A program made the translations under genes and the position numbers. The notes beneath the pieces are model-generated. The model worked only from the letters and a program-made list of their open reading frames with translations, made no database searches and had not been told where the DNA came from. This document shows positions 1 to 9,624 of a stretch of DNA of 14,072 nt, in pieces; the stretch's first letter is position 1; every line of letters begins with the position of its first letter. Location: contig NW_003108088.1 of assembly GCF_000003605.2 (NCBI RefSeq), positions 313,717-327,788 on the forward strand, given 5' to 3'. Source of the DNA: Saccoglossus kowalevskii (Eukaryota; Hemichordata; Enteropneusta; Harrimaniidae).

Positions 1-134
1 TTTACCACAGATTTCAAGCGAGAGTAGTGTATAAAGAGTGGTGCACCACATAGATTTGAGTCGTGTATAGTGAGTGGAACGTACAATGCATAGATTAAAC
101 TAAAGCCGTGTATGACGTACCACATAGATTAACT
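1..134. repeat. Degenerate short repeat, about three units
   Basis: Three imperfect units share a GTGTAT start (at 27, 63 and 108) and a CATAGATT core (about 49-56, 90-97 and 123-130). A further partial core, ACCACAGATTT, lies at 4-14. Spacing is irregular, 36 then 45 bases, so this is a decayed array and not a clean satellite. It may continue to the left of the window. No coding potential is visible in it. Confidence 0.5.
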
Positions 135-510
135 CTAGGCTATTTTCCAGGATACTTTACTATTGCATTAAATTAATAGCAGGTATTAATACCTAGTCTA
201 GCAACTTGTACTCTTGTACAACTTCAGAAACTAGAGAATTACAGGCAATTTCATGTAATCTTTCAGTGAAAAAGAGACATAAAAAAAAAAGAACATTAAT
301 ACTTACATTACAGGATACATTCTTTTCTCTACTTGTTATTTTCATTTGGTTAATCCTGCATGGTTTAATTGTTAAAACTGAGCTTCATCTGTATTGAAAT
401 GAAATTCTAGACAAATTTGGGCGATTTTTCATTTAAACAACCAAATTAAATTTGTAAATTTCAAAATAGAAATGTAAACGATCTAATGTATGCAAACATT
501 TTATTACACA
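135..510. other. A+T-rich spacer, nothing recognised
   Basis: Unique-looking A+T-rich DNA between the degenerate repeat and the minisatellite. A 63-codon open frame at 206-397 has no recognisable domain and looks like chance. No RNA gene or clear regulatory site was seen. Confidence 0.6.
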
Positions 511-945
511 CTAAACACATTGAATGTACGTCCCTCTATAAACACATTGAATGTACGTCCCTCCAAACACATTGAATGTACGTCTCCCTCCAAACACATT
601 GAATGTACGTCTCTCAACACATTGAATGTACGTCCCTCTAAACTCATTGAACGTACGTCCCTCTAAACACATTGAACGTACGTCCCTCTAAACACATTGA
701 ACGTACGTCCCTCTAAACACATTGAACATACGTCCCTCTAAACACATTGAACGTACGTCCCTCTAAACACATTGAACGTACGTCCCTCTAAACACATTGA
801 ACGTACGTCCCTCTAAACACATTGAATGTACGTCCCTCTAAACACATTGAATGTACGTCCCTCTAAACACATTAAATGTACGTCCATCTAAACACATTGA
901 ATGTACGTCCCTCTAAACACATTAAATGTACGTCCATCTAAACAC
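511..945. repeat. 25-bp minisatellite, 17.3 copies
   Basis: Seventeen full units and one 8-base partial unit lie head to tail. A typical unit begins CTAAACACATTGAA and ends TGTACGTCCCT. Units 2 and 3 (536-562 and 563-589) are 27 bases long, unit 5 (615-637) is 23, and the rest are 25. Units 6-8 and 10-12 (within 638-812) carry GAACGTACGT, which contains the palindrome ACGTACGT; unit 9 has GAACATACGT. Units 1-5 and 13-17 carry GAATGTACGT. Units 15 and 17 (863-887, 913-937) share the paired changes ATTAAAT and CCAT. The array ends abruptly in unique sequence after CTAAACAC. Confidence 0.97.
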
Positions 946-3395
946 GATGTTGTTGGTAATATATTACTGAGGCCTTGTATGCAACAGTTAAACAATTTGT
1001 ACTTCACATGGTTTTTTCAGTCAGAATTTTTGAAAAATTAAAAATTTACTTTTCATGAAATAAAAGCAAAACAACAAATTTCCAAATAAATTTTTTTTTA
1101 AAAATGCCAGAGGAGATAGTAACCAAAAACGTTTTTCTTGGCTGTATGCGTTCACATTAAATACTCCAAAACTTAAGCATTCAATAATAATATTACCCTA
1201 TAGGTACTCCCTATAGAGATAAAAAAAATTTAATTATATACATATTAAAGCAAGTGGCTTAGCCAAAGAAATTATTATAGATATCAGTCTATATACTACC
1301 GCTTATTAATAGTGACCCATGACCTTGAATTATACAGAAATACAGTACATTAGATGAAGTAGGTTTTTCATGACCATTATTAAGTACCGGTATACATGTT
1401 CTTGGACTAATATGATTCCACCAGATTGGATGTTGAAATTTGTGTCAATATTTCTACCAAGTACAAGGCCTCCTTCATCTATAACATTATATACCCGTGT
1501 ACATACTTGTATTGTGAAAAGATAATTGAAATAAAAATTATCAATTTTGTGAATATGAAAAATATTTACATTTTGCATTTTTTTTTTCAATGGCACAATT
1601 TATTTTGTATTGAGGCGTTATGGATTAACACGTTTTGCATGTCAAAGACTTACAATTCTTCATATGTATTTTTCAAATATACGTAATGATTTTCTATAAT
1701 TCAGATAATATATTTGTGGCATATTTTCCATCTCAGTTGTGCACCTTCCCTGTTGTATTAAAGGTTTCTCTCAATTTAATAGCAACTGCCTGAAGCCATT
1801 TACCTGAATTGACTCTCATCAAAGAAGATGGGAAATATTTTGCAGTCAGTAATCAATCTTGGTGAGAAAAATCATTACTTTCATATATATATATATCAAT
1901 CCATTTGAAAAGTAAATTTTTCTTTATTTCCCATTATGCATAGTACATTCAGTAATATGCCACATAATATGTATATATTGTGATTCCCACATGGAAATGC
2001 AAGGCCCAAAAAAAAATTGTTTTTTAGTCAGTGTGTGCTCCAGTTTGTATGTGTATGCCGCACCGATTTTCAAGAGATTTCAACTAAAAATTAGAGAAAA
2101 TAAGGAAATTAAAAATCTTATCACCATCTTATTTGAACATCAGGTGTTTTATTTAATTTAGCGTAATAATAAAGTGAATTTTGGAGGAAAGTCAAAAACG
2201 ACAGCTAGTCGGTCAATAATTGAAAGTATGTGATGCATTAAAGAGTATAGTCATCGTGTCTGTCCTCCATGTTCCATCATTCCCAATTAAGAATATAGCA
2301 ATTCATGTGTGGAGCACTGTGTGTCATCAAGTTATATACTTTCTCTAGTAATTGCATGGATTATATACTTATCCGAGTACAACATGTTTCAATATACACA
2401 GGGGAGCGTGATGGCGATAACCTGCTTTAATTGGCTTAGAGAGGTTCAACCACCCATAATGCAACATTTCTTTCTTCAACGATATTTCATTTTGAAAAAA
2501 ACATGTAACACTTGTAACATCCCAATTGTGATGTTTTTTCATTTATTTTCAGAATTAAATTCATCTATCAATTTCAGAGAGTAGATAAATAAAGAGATAC
2601 ATTATACAGATGTATTGTTGGAACCCCACATCTTCAGCCGACAAAAAATAAAAAATGTCAAATTATTGTGTACAATTTTATAAACGATTATATTTTATCT
2701 GTTTGTTATTTATTTATGCCTGTGAAGTCAGTCTGTCCCTGTATTTGGTCAATGCAGGATGCAAATACCTGCGTGTATTGACTTCCTTTCAGTCTTTCAT
2801 AGTGTTATTCCACTGAATTAACTGCAGGGCTGAATAATAAAACTTAACAATAATAACCTTGAAAGAATATACCTTGACCAGAACAAAATGAAGGAAATAA
2901 AAACAATTCATGTCATTTCAAAAAGTGAGAATTGAGTTTTTCATTATTTTTTTTTTTCTTCAGCTTTTGTGATTTGTCTATAGAATATCTATTTTTAAAC
3001 TCAATACTTCTTACCCGGTAGTTTTTAATTGTATATTCTGTCCTTTTTATACCTTTTCAATAGAGTATTACGATAAGATATAATCACTGGATGGCTTTGG
3101 TGCATTGCCATATGAAATAGATTTCTTCATCAAAGTGTATGCGTGATAAAGTATATTCGGATTGTAGATCAATGAGTTGTTATAGAAAAAGTTGAAATCT
3201 CTGGTGAGCTAATACTAGACAGGACAGTTATTCCGTACAGTAGGGTATACCTTGATTATATGACTTGACCTACATTATATATTGCAAGTACTGGTATATT
3301 AAATTGAATGGTGAAAGTTCACAAGGTTGAGTGGAATTTGATGACAAGGAAAAACAGTTAGCTCATTAAATGCTGGTCTACTTACTTTCTCTACT
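946..3395. other. Long A+T-rich noncoding stretch
   Basis: This stretch holds frequent stop codons in all frames, homopolymer T and A runs and short AT microsatellites (for example about 1883-1896). Open frames at 1330-1596 (minus), 1426-1686 (plus) and 2309-2584 (plus) are A+T-rich, have no recognisable motif and partly overlap each other on opposite strands, so I treat them as chance. A weak imperfect hairpin, GTCAAT ... ATTGAC, lies at about 2748-2783. It may be intergenic or intronic; the window does not decide this. Confidence 0.6.
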
Positions 3396-3419
3396 CCCAA
3401 CACCCCCACCCCCACCCCC
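3396..3419 (-). other. Candidate G-quadruplex (C-rich on plus strand)
   Basis: The plus strand reads CCC (3396-3398), then CCCCC at 3403-3407, 3409-3413 and 3415-3419. On the minus strand this gives three G5 runs joined by single T bases, then a four-base loop and a G3 run. That fits the usual intramolecular quadruplex pattern of four G3+ runs with loops of 1-7 bases. It is also a short CCCCCA microsatellite preceded by a pyrimidine-rich stretch. The fold is inferred from pattern only. Confidence 0.7.
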
Positions 3420-4090
3420 AGCACAAGAAAGGGGTCAAGAAAAAAAATACTGCTAAAGAAGAGCATCTCAGTAATCAAGCAAATCAAATTTTTTAGAAGA
3501 CATTATACTGCACTACTAAAAGGGAAAGCAAAACACGATTGTGCTTTCATTATTTTCTCCCATTTTGTTTTTATAATTTGGACACAAAAAAGCTGTGATG
3601 GTTTCTGATGGCCATGGTGACTACTGTAAAACATTTTTTTTAATCACATAGTACAAGTTAGCTAAGTTTACTTTTAGTTAATTTGATACATACCAGTACT
3701 ACATGAATATTCAAAAATGTGTTATATGGTTAACTTAGCATATTTACCAGTACTGGGCTTTAATCTACTGTTTGTGCATTAATTAGCAATCAATAAGGTA
3801 TGTCCAGTAAGTTTTTATAATATACTGTAGTAAGCCCATTTTTTAGAAAACTGTTTTCATCCCATTACAGGTACCATATTTGCTCTTATGAGAAGCACAC
3901 ATAAACTGAAAACAAGTCATTGAAAATGACACAGTCCCTGTAAAATTTGTGAAAGTTCTTATTGTGCTCGTCATATTAAAGCGGAGAGGTTGTCGCGAGC
4001 GTGTCCTTGAAACTTGAGTTCCAAGTGGCGTATACAACAGATTGTTTATTTACATCAAAACACGTGTTCCATGTACATGTAGTAGTACCA
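3420..4090. other. A+T-rich spacer, no gene seen
   Basis: No coding segment is supported. Isolated short motifs are present: TACTGTAAAA at 3622-3631, matching the termini of the elements at 4750 and 5129 but without a partner nearby; several TACCAGTA words near 3690-3760; and the palindrome AACACGTGTT near 4058. The minus-strand open frame at 3843-4037 has no recognisable domain. Confidence 0.5.
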
Positions 4091-4711
4091 GTAATATGGC
4101 CAAAAATAAAAACAGCCGTTATTCGGCCATCTTTGATCTGATTATGAAACACACTGATATGTATGATGTATGTGCCAAATACGAATGAAAATGATACATA
4201 AATTGAGGAAATATAGTAGTAAGGCCAAAAAGTCAGATGGCTATCAATCGGTCATCCTTGACCAGATTTTGAAACAAATTGACATGGACATGCATCCTAA
4301 CATGTATGAAGTACATGTATGTGCCAAATTTGAATGAAAACTGACAGAGCATGTCCAAGATATCACATAAAAAAACAAAAACAAGATGCCTGCCAGTCGA
4401 CCATCTTTGATCCAATTGCAAAATAAATTGTCTTGGACATGTATCCTAACATGTATAATCTATGTACCAAGTTTGAATGACAACTGACAAAGCATGTCCA
4501 AAATACAAAATTTTCAAAAAACAAGATGGCTGCCAGTCGGCCATTTTGAATCGAATCGCCAACCACTGCATGTGCATATGTCCAACATAAAGTACTAGGC
4601 ACATGCAAAGAATGAACGGAATCGGTCCAAGGGATTCTGAGATATGACTCCAGACGGATGGAGAACGAATTATAAGTCCTCGTTTTCGGACTTCGTCCAA
4701 ACGGGGACTAA
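4091..4711 (+). repeat. Four diverged copies of a ~140-bp repeat
   Basis: Four units can be aligned by eye around a GGCCATCTTTGAT-like anchor at 4125, 4250, 4399 and 4539, giving spacings of 125, 149 and 140 bases. Each unit then has a variant of GACATGTATCCTAACATGTA and a variant of TGTGCCAAATTTGAATGAAA. Units B-D open with an AAGATGGCTGCC-like word (about 4235, 4384 and 4524). Unit D ends differently, with TCGGTCCAAGGGATTCTGAG, a GACGGATGGA stretch and a final GGGGACTAATTA (to about 4714). That end resembles 3' ends of repeats I associate with marine invertebrate genomes; this is from memory, not a search. The minus-strand open frames across it (4233-4421, 4363-4608, 4446-4700) are repeat by-products. 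Confidence 0.75.
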
Positions 4712-4749
4712 TTACATTTATTGCATACAGGTTTAATAATTGAATTACT

Positions 4750-4953
4750 TACTGTAAAATTTTCACTGAGTTTAAATTTAGCTGATTTACCATTTCAGGC
4801 ATATTCAGTGGGTTTTAAATTCACGGTTTTATCATTTAGATAATGTGTTCTATGCTAAATTTTACATATTCACTGGGTTTTAATTTAGCACATTTTCCAG
4901 TCAGCGAAATAAGTAAAATTAAAACCCAGTGAATAATTAACCCTTTTACAGTA
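4750..4953. mobile_element. MITE-like element 1, TACTGTAAAA termini
   Basis: A 204-bp segment is bounded by the perfect 10-bp inverted repeat TACTGTAAAA (4750-4759) and TTTTACAGTA (4944-4953). The outer TA on each side fits a TA target duplication of Tc1/mariner type; an ACTT duplication (4747-4750 and 4953-4956) fits equally well here. Inside are four variants of TTCACTGGGTTTTAATTTAGC in both orientations. There is no coding sequence, so it would be non-autonomous. A similar element of nearly equal size starts 175 bases further on. Confidence 0.6.
4867..4935. repeat. Perfect 20-bp inverted repeat inside element 1
   Basis: TATTCACTGGGTTTTAATTT at 4867-4886 is exactly reverse-complementary to AAATTAAAACCCAGTGAATA at 4916-4935, leaving a 29-base loop. 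It lies entirely inside MITE-like element 1, so it is best read as part of that element's palindromic build rather than as an RNA gene. Confidence 0.9.
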
Positions 4954-5128
4954 CTTGAACCATAGGCATGACTTTGTCATTCAGACATAGCAATCACTAA
5001 TGGAACAAATATACAATTATTATTTTAATTTCACTGCAGTTCCATAGATGGGAATACCTTTGGCTGAATTAGCCAGCAAATTATTAAAACAAAAAAAATG
5101 ACAGTTAAAAGTATGATTTAAAAAATTA

Positions 5129-5340
5129 TACTGTAAACATATTCAATAATTCATATTTTTAATTTTGCTATTTTTTTGCCGATAAGTAAAATCTGCTAAA
5201 TTGAATCCATGTGAATATGTAAAATAACAATAGAATTCATTGTTTTTCTGGAAAATTTGTGAACTTAAAGCCTGGTGAAATTGCTCAAAATATCATAATA
5301 GTGAAATTAAATGCCAGTGAAAATAAATGGTTTTACAGTA
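5129..5340. mobile_element. MITE-like element 2, TACTGTAAA termini
   Basis: A 212-bp segment starts with TACTGTAAAC (5129-5138) and ends with GTTTTACAGTA (5330-5340). The inverted termini match at nine of ten bases. Internal words such as CATATTCA, AAGTAAAATCTGCTAAATT and ATGCCAGTGAAAATAA are decayed versions of those in element 1, and the length is almost the same. TA at both ends again allows a TA target duplication. No coding sequence is present. It is more diverged than element 1, so the family call rests on the termini, size and partial internal similarity. Confidence 0.5.
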
Positions 5341-6093
5341 ATTGACAACAATATTAAGTGAACAAAAATGCTGAATGAATCTGGTAAGAAATGAGGACGT
5401 GCATTGTGCAAAAATACAACAATACCAAAGAATTTCTATTGAATTCTATTGAAGATTTCACAATACACGTGAGGAGAAAAGGTCAGGATCTAATCAAAGC
5501 AAGGGACCTGTTGTTTTTCTAGTGTCTTTCAAACAAAGGCTATATGTACAAGCAATTTCATGCCCCTGATTTGTTAATCTACACAAACAAATAGATTGAT
5601 GCAGCAACCATGAAAATGATATTGAAGGGAAAAGAAATCACCATTTGAAAAGTTATCTATATGGTCAAGTGGTAAACAATTTGAAGACACTAGCAGTATC
5701 CTCCTTTAAACAAGGGTATTGTCTTTCTTTCACAATAACTATTTTCTTAAAAGCACAAAAAGGGTCAAATCTTCGTGTTTCTGCTTGAAATAAGTTATTA
5801 CATTCACAATGAGTTTTTTAAATTGTGATCAGTAATGAATAACATAGTAATTGTTATTACAATGATGAAGTTTAAAAAAGTATATGTACATAAGCAATAG
5901 GCCACTCCTCAAGTGCAGTTTATAATTATTTTGTTCACATCTGTTTTTGTGTCCTTGTTTGTTGACTTACAATGATGCAAGAAAAAACATGTGATCACAT
6001 TAAAACAGCATTAAGGGGCTAAAGTATGGCACAGTCTAAGCCCCCTTGAAATGGGGGTATCAGCATGCACCAGCTCAACTATTATGTAATTCA
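5341..6093. other. A+T-rich spacer, no gene seen
   Basis: No open frame worth reporting is present. A small tandem duplication of about ten bases (ATTCTATTGA) lies near 5437-5457, and a five-base-stem C5/G5 hairpin lies at about 6041-6057. No RNA gene was recognised. Confidence 0.5.
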
Positions 6094-6099
6094 TTTACA

Positions 6100-6222
6100 G
6101 TACTTTTAGTATTTCCTTTTATTTTCATTTTTTTTTTTTATTATTACATGTTTTTGACTTTATTGTATTTTATGTCAAGATCTCAAATGGGATACGATAG
6201 CAATAAAGAATTACTTACTTAC
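6100..6222 (+). mobile_element. Retroposon-like 3' tail (plus orientation)
   Basis: A T-rich segment leads to ATGGGATACGATAGCAATAAAG and then a short tandem tail TTACTTACTTAC (6211-6222). A polyadenylation-like AATAAA (6202-6207) just before a short tandem-repeat tail is typical of 3' ends of invertebrate non-LTR retrotransposons and their SINE partners. The left boundary is not defined and no reverse transcriptase sequence is present, so this would be a strongly 5'-truncated copy. The family is not identified. Confidence 0.4.
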
Positions 6223-6489
6223 TAATTACGCTAGCTTAAAAACAAGTGAGAACATGTTACTGTGAAGTACGAGTTTAAATATGGCTTTAAACCCCCTTGC
6301 ATAAAGCATCACCATTGGCATCCTAAATTGAATTTGCACGAGGGGCACAGTCAACTATATTTACTTTTATCTTATTACAGGCAGTTATTTTATTGATCTA
6401 CATACTTTGTTGAACTGGAAATACACTGCTTGGTTCAGCATGTACCAATATGTATATTATGACATTTTACAACGGGCAGAATTATCTAT

Positions 6490-6620
6490 TAGAATAGAAT
6501 AGAATACTGCTTTATTAATACCGTAAAGAAAGAGTTAACATTTCCTTTTAGGTTTTCAGATTAATAAAGTAAATAATAAAAGTACATGAAATGTAAAAAT
6601 TGATTTAAAAAGAATTCAAA
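6490..6620 (-). mobile_element. Retroposon-like 3' tail (minus orientation)
   Basis: Read on the minus strand, TTTACGGTATTAATAAAGCA is followed by a (TATTC)n tail; on the plus strand these are TTTATT at 6511-6516 and the AGAATAGAATAGAAT tract at about 6491-6505. The layout, AATAAA followed by a short tandem tail, matches the plus-strand tail near 6200 but with a different tail unit, so these would be two different families. The upstream boundary at about 6620 is a guess and no coding sequence is seen. Confidence 0.35.
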
Positions 6621-6917
6621 ATTAGTGAACGACAAAAATATTATTGCCTTGATTGAAAGGCACACAAATGACAGAAATATATGGTTATAAACCAAAATAT
6701 TGCCTATCTACGAGTCAGCACCATTGTGTGCATTATTAAGAGGCCACCATATTTACATCTTACAAGGAACCTGGTGTGAAGACAAGATTCTGATCCTTTT
6801 AAAGATCGATGACAACTGATGTTGTCGCAACTTTTTCTAGTGTAAACACAGTGAATACATTAATATGTTACTGCACGAAAAGCTCCGTCTTTGTCTGATT
6901 TTATGGCTAGTGTAGAT
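6621..6917. other. A+T-rich spacer, nothing recognised
   Basis: No open reading frame, RNA gene or clear repeat is visible in this stretch. Confidence 0.5.
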
Positions 6918-7050
6918 TACTGTATAAACCTTAATTATTCACTCATTTCACTGATAGCTAAATTAAAACCCAGTGATTATATGCAAAATTAACAATAAAA
7001 TGTAGTTTCCTCCACAATCCAGTGAACTTAGTGAATATCTAGCTCTACAG
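6918..7050. mobile_element. Degenerate relative of the TACTGTAAA elements
   Basis: It starts TACTGTATAAAC (6918) and has TTATTCACTCATTTCACTG, then GCTAAATTAAAACCCAGTGA (about 6958-6977), the reverse complement of the family motif. It closes near CTACAG (7045-7050). The termini are imperfect and the copy is shorter than the two at 4750 and 5129, so boundaries are uncertain. Confidence 0.35.
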
Positions 7051-9081
7051 CATCACCCTCACCCCTCACAAGTAAATCATTTTGCACAGTTGACAACTCT
7101 CGTCTGTTTGATCAGATTCATGAGAATATAAATTATAATGTTTTATTAGGCCACCAACAGCATGGCGTAACTGATAACTTTTGACCATGCCTGCCTGGAT
7201 GCTTGTTATGGCCACACTTCACTGGAGAGGGCTCACTCTGTTTCTATAGTTGCATCCTGCATCATCAGAATCCCTGTATATAACAGTATGGGCCAACAAC
7301 AAGCACTGTATTAGCATCTTGTTAATGATCTGCAACTTTACAAAAAAAATGAATGAAGACCTACAAATCCCGTTACCAGACATTTACTAGAAACATACAA
7401 TATTTGCTCAACAATATTACAAGCATATGCGGTTATTCTGTATTATTTACTTGCACTTAGAAATATTGACATAAATGGTCAATTATAGTCATACTTTTAT
7501 GATTAAGTACATGTATACAATATAATGCAATTTTCAGTTTATTAGAGCAAACATGGCATTTATATTATTTGGACACACATCCAGTAAACATGTTCTAGGT
7601 TACTGAAAAAGATTTTTAGTAACCGTGTTTAAATCTTGTATGTCACTGGGTTTTAGCTACCATGTTCAAAATGTGTGTTAAAACTGGGAATTAGATTGCT
7701 AGCTAGCACATGTATTCAAAGCAAGTAACTTTAATGCTTTGAATAAGGTACTTTTGAATGAAATTCTCCAAAAAGAGTTCTGAAATTCTCAAACTCCAGT
7801 CATTATTTAAAGTAGTATAGAAAATATTAAAAAAATTGATGGATGACTTGAGATTCAAATAATATTGATAGAGTAGTGTCATCTATCACCCATTTATGTC
7901 ACTATAGGCGCTACATTATATTATATCTTTTACATACCGTATGATGTATTTTTGATAAATGACGGGGCATTTTCTACATTTAAATTACTGGCATGCACTA
8001 TACTGGTACATAGTCCACCGCATTCAAATAAATAAATCAATAATACTACATGCATAATGAAATCGGATAATTAGTGGAACTGAAATAGTTGAAGTGTCTT
8101 TTTTCCCCCAGTGTGTACCAAAACATACCGGTAAATGTGCAAAATCTAAGTATGCATGACTGACTGATCTAGGATAAGTGGAAATGACTGAAATATTGGA
8201 TGCAAGCAATAAATATACATGAGTAAGTGATGAATACTCTAGAAGCAATCCGGGCCTGTAATCTCGTAATGTTCAATCTAGGATAATTTCAATCTGAGTA
8301 TTGGTGAACCACATTATGTACCTCCATCATACTCAGAAAAGACAGGTACAGAAATCTCAGTTCATCCATCAGGGGAAATAACTGTTCTGGAATCTAAGTT
8401 GTGTCTCTGTCTTGGTGTACATCTGTAGATAAACATGTTCACACAAGACATGTTACCTTGAAATCAACACAATAGTCTTCAATTGACTGAGGGTTTGTCT
8501 GACAGTCTATAATATGTTTAGTTATTTATTTTATTGTGAAGTCTAAACTAAGCAGTGAATTACTTTATGGCAATAATAAAACAGGACATAATGACAATTA
8601 TTGCCGAGTTGATTCCAAAGCTTTGTTTGTGGGCAGGAAAAGTGGTTTTATGTAAAAACAATCAAACAGGCTGTTCAATTTTAATAGTGTATTGGTCACT
8701 AAAAAATGAAGTGAAAACTTTCAAAGAGAGAATATATTCATATGAATGTAACAAAATACACTAGACTAAGTAGATAATTTTAATTTGGACACCCTTGCTT
8801 ATCCAGTATTACTCGAACATATGAATACCGCATATTATTATGCATATGTCACCGTAATGCCATAAGTTAAAGCGTGTCGTAGTTTTGCGGTAATTTACGA
8901 GGTATTTTGATTCTACCATATAAGAAAATGTGAATTCCAAGTATGGAATAATAATAATAACAAAAACAAACATGGCTGCCACCAGGGTTTGAGCGTCCTC
9001 TGCACAAAGAAGTTCGCTGATTCTGTTCTAAACTTTTTGGATTGCGGCATTCCCATTATGTATCCTTGGACGGAAAAGATG
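7051..9081. other. Long A+T-rich noncoding stretch
   Basis: No gene is supported. A small hairpin, GGTTACT (7598-7604) paired with AGTAACC (7618-7624) and extended by A5/T5, is followed at about 7644 by CACTGGGTTTTAGC, a fragment of the dispersed family motif. Open frames at 8024-8248 (minus) and 8555-8764 (plus) have no recognisable domains. An (AAT)n microsatellite lies at about 8946-8960. ATGGCTGCC at 8972 is followed by a stop after six codons. Confidence 0.5.
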
Positions 9082-9226
9082 TATAATAAAGTTATTACGA
9101 GGATACCTCAAAGTATACACTCAGACAGTATGCCGTTGCATCGACCTCCACTGCATGTCGGTCGATACTCTCGCTGTACTGTCTTCGTGCATACTTTGAG
9201 GTATCTTTGTAATAACCTTATATTAT
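9082..9226. repeat. Long foldback, ~65-base arms, 13-base loop
   Basis: The left arm (9082-9146) and right arm (9160-9226) are reverse complements over most of their length. The strongest block is GTTATTAC followed by GATACCTCAAAGTAT on the left, against ATACTTTGAGGTATC and GTAATAAC on the right. AGACAGT/ACTGTCT and ATCGACC/GGTCGAT pair further in. By hand about 45 of 51 aligned positions match, with one unpaired internal loop of 10 against 11 bases. The likely identity is a foldback or MITE-type insertion; a hairpin RNA source is possible but unproven. The plus-strand open frame 8989-9240 crosses it and is not believed. Confidence 0.85.
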
Positions 9227-9497
9227 TAGTCACACAATAAACCAACTAATGTATTAAGATTTAATAAGCTTTATCAAGTATAACAATTGATATGTGATTC
9301 AGATTCAGACATTCAGTTACTAATCATGCTACTATAACAACCTATACATCATTTAAAAACTTAGATATAGATAAGAGAATACGGCAGTGCATATGCTGTA
9401 ATTGAAATTGTGTTTTTTTTTTTATCACAAACATCGATTTTTAACACTTTCAATCACATGACCTGTACATTTCACAGGATATTTGTAGAGTTGTATG
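9227..9497. other. A+T-rich spacer between foldbacks
   Basis: No gene or clear repeat is visible between the two foldback structures, apart from a T run at about 9413-9423. Confidence 0.5.
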
Positions 9498-9624
9498 TTA
9501 GATGATCAGGTCTGTTTTTTTTCTTTATCTGCCTATGTGTTTTATAGCTATGATTAAATAACCATAGACATGTACAACTACAAAACGAAAGCAGATAAAA
9601 ATAAACCTAGACATGATCGTCTAG
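9498..9624. repeat. Imperfect foldback, ~48-base arms
   Basis: The left arm starts TTAGATGATCAGGTCTG and continues through a T run to TTTATCTGC (9524-9532), then GTTTTATAG. The right arm reads CTACAAAAC, GCAGATAAA (9591-9599) and CCTAGACATGATCGTCTAG (to 9624). The blocks pair in order with a few mismatches. The central loop contains a small inner stem, CTATG/CATAG. It could be a MITE or snapback insertion; the arms are longer than a usual microRNA precursor stem, so I do not call it a microRNA. Confidence 0.7.

Noticed and set aside
511-945. CRISPR array
   Set aside because: The 25-bp units are directly adjacent with no variable spacers; this is a minisatellite in eukaryotic-type DNA.
4233-4700. 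Three overlapping minus-strand frames of 62-84 codons
   Set aside because: They are successive copies of the ~140-bp repeat read backwards (similar segments recur between them), not genes.
8971-8992. ATGGCTGCCACC as a possible first exon
   Set aside because: The frame closes after six codons and the following GT is a poor donor; the word also resembles the YY1-like repeat motif seen at 4522.
8989-9240. 83-codon plus-strand frame
   Set aside because: It runs straight through the foldback at 9082-9226, so the open frame is explained by the repeat; no recognisable domain and no good start context.
9498-9624. MicroRNA precursor
   Set aside because: The arms are longer and more interrupted than a usual precursor, and it contains T-rich low-complexity sequence; no known microRNA seed was recognised.
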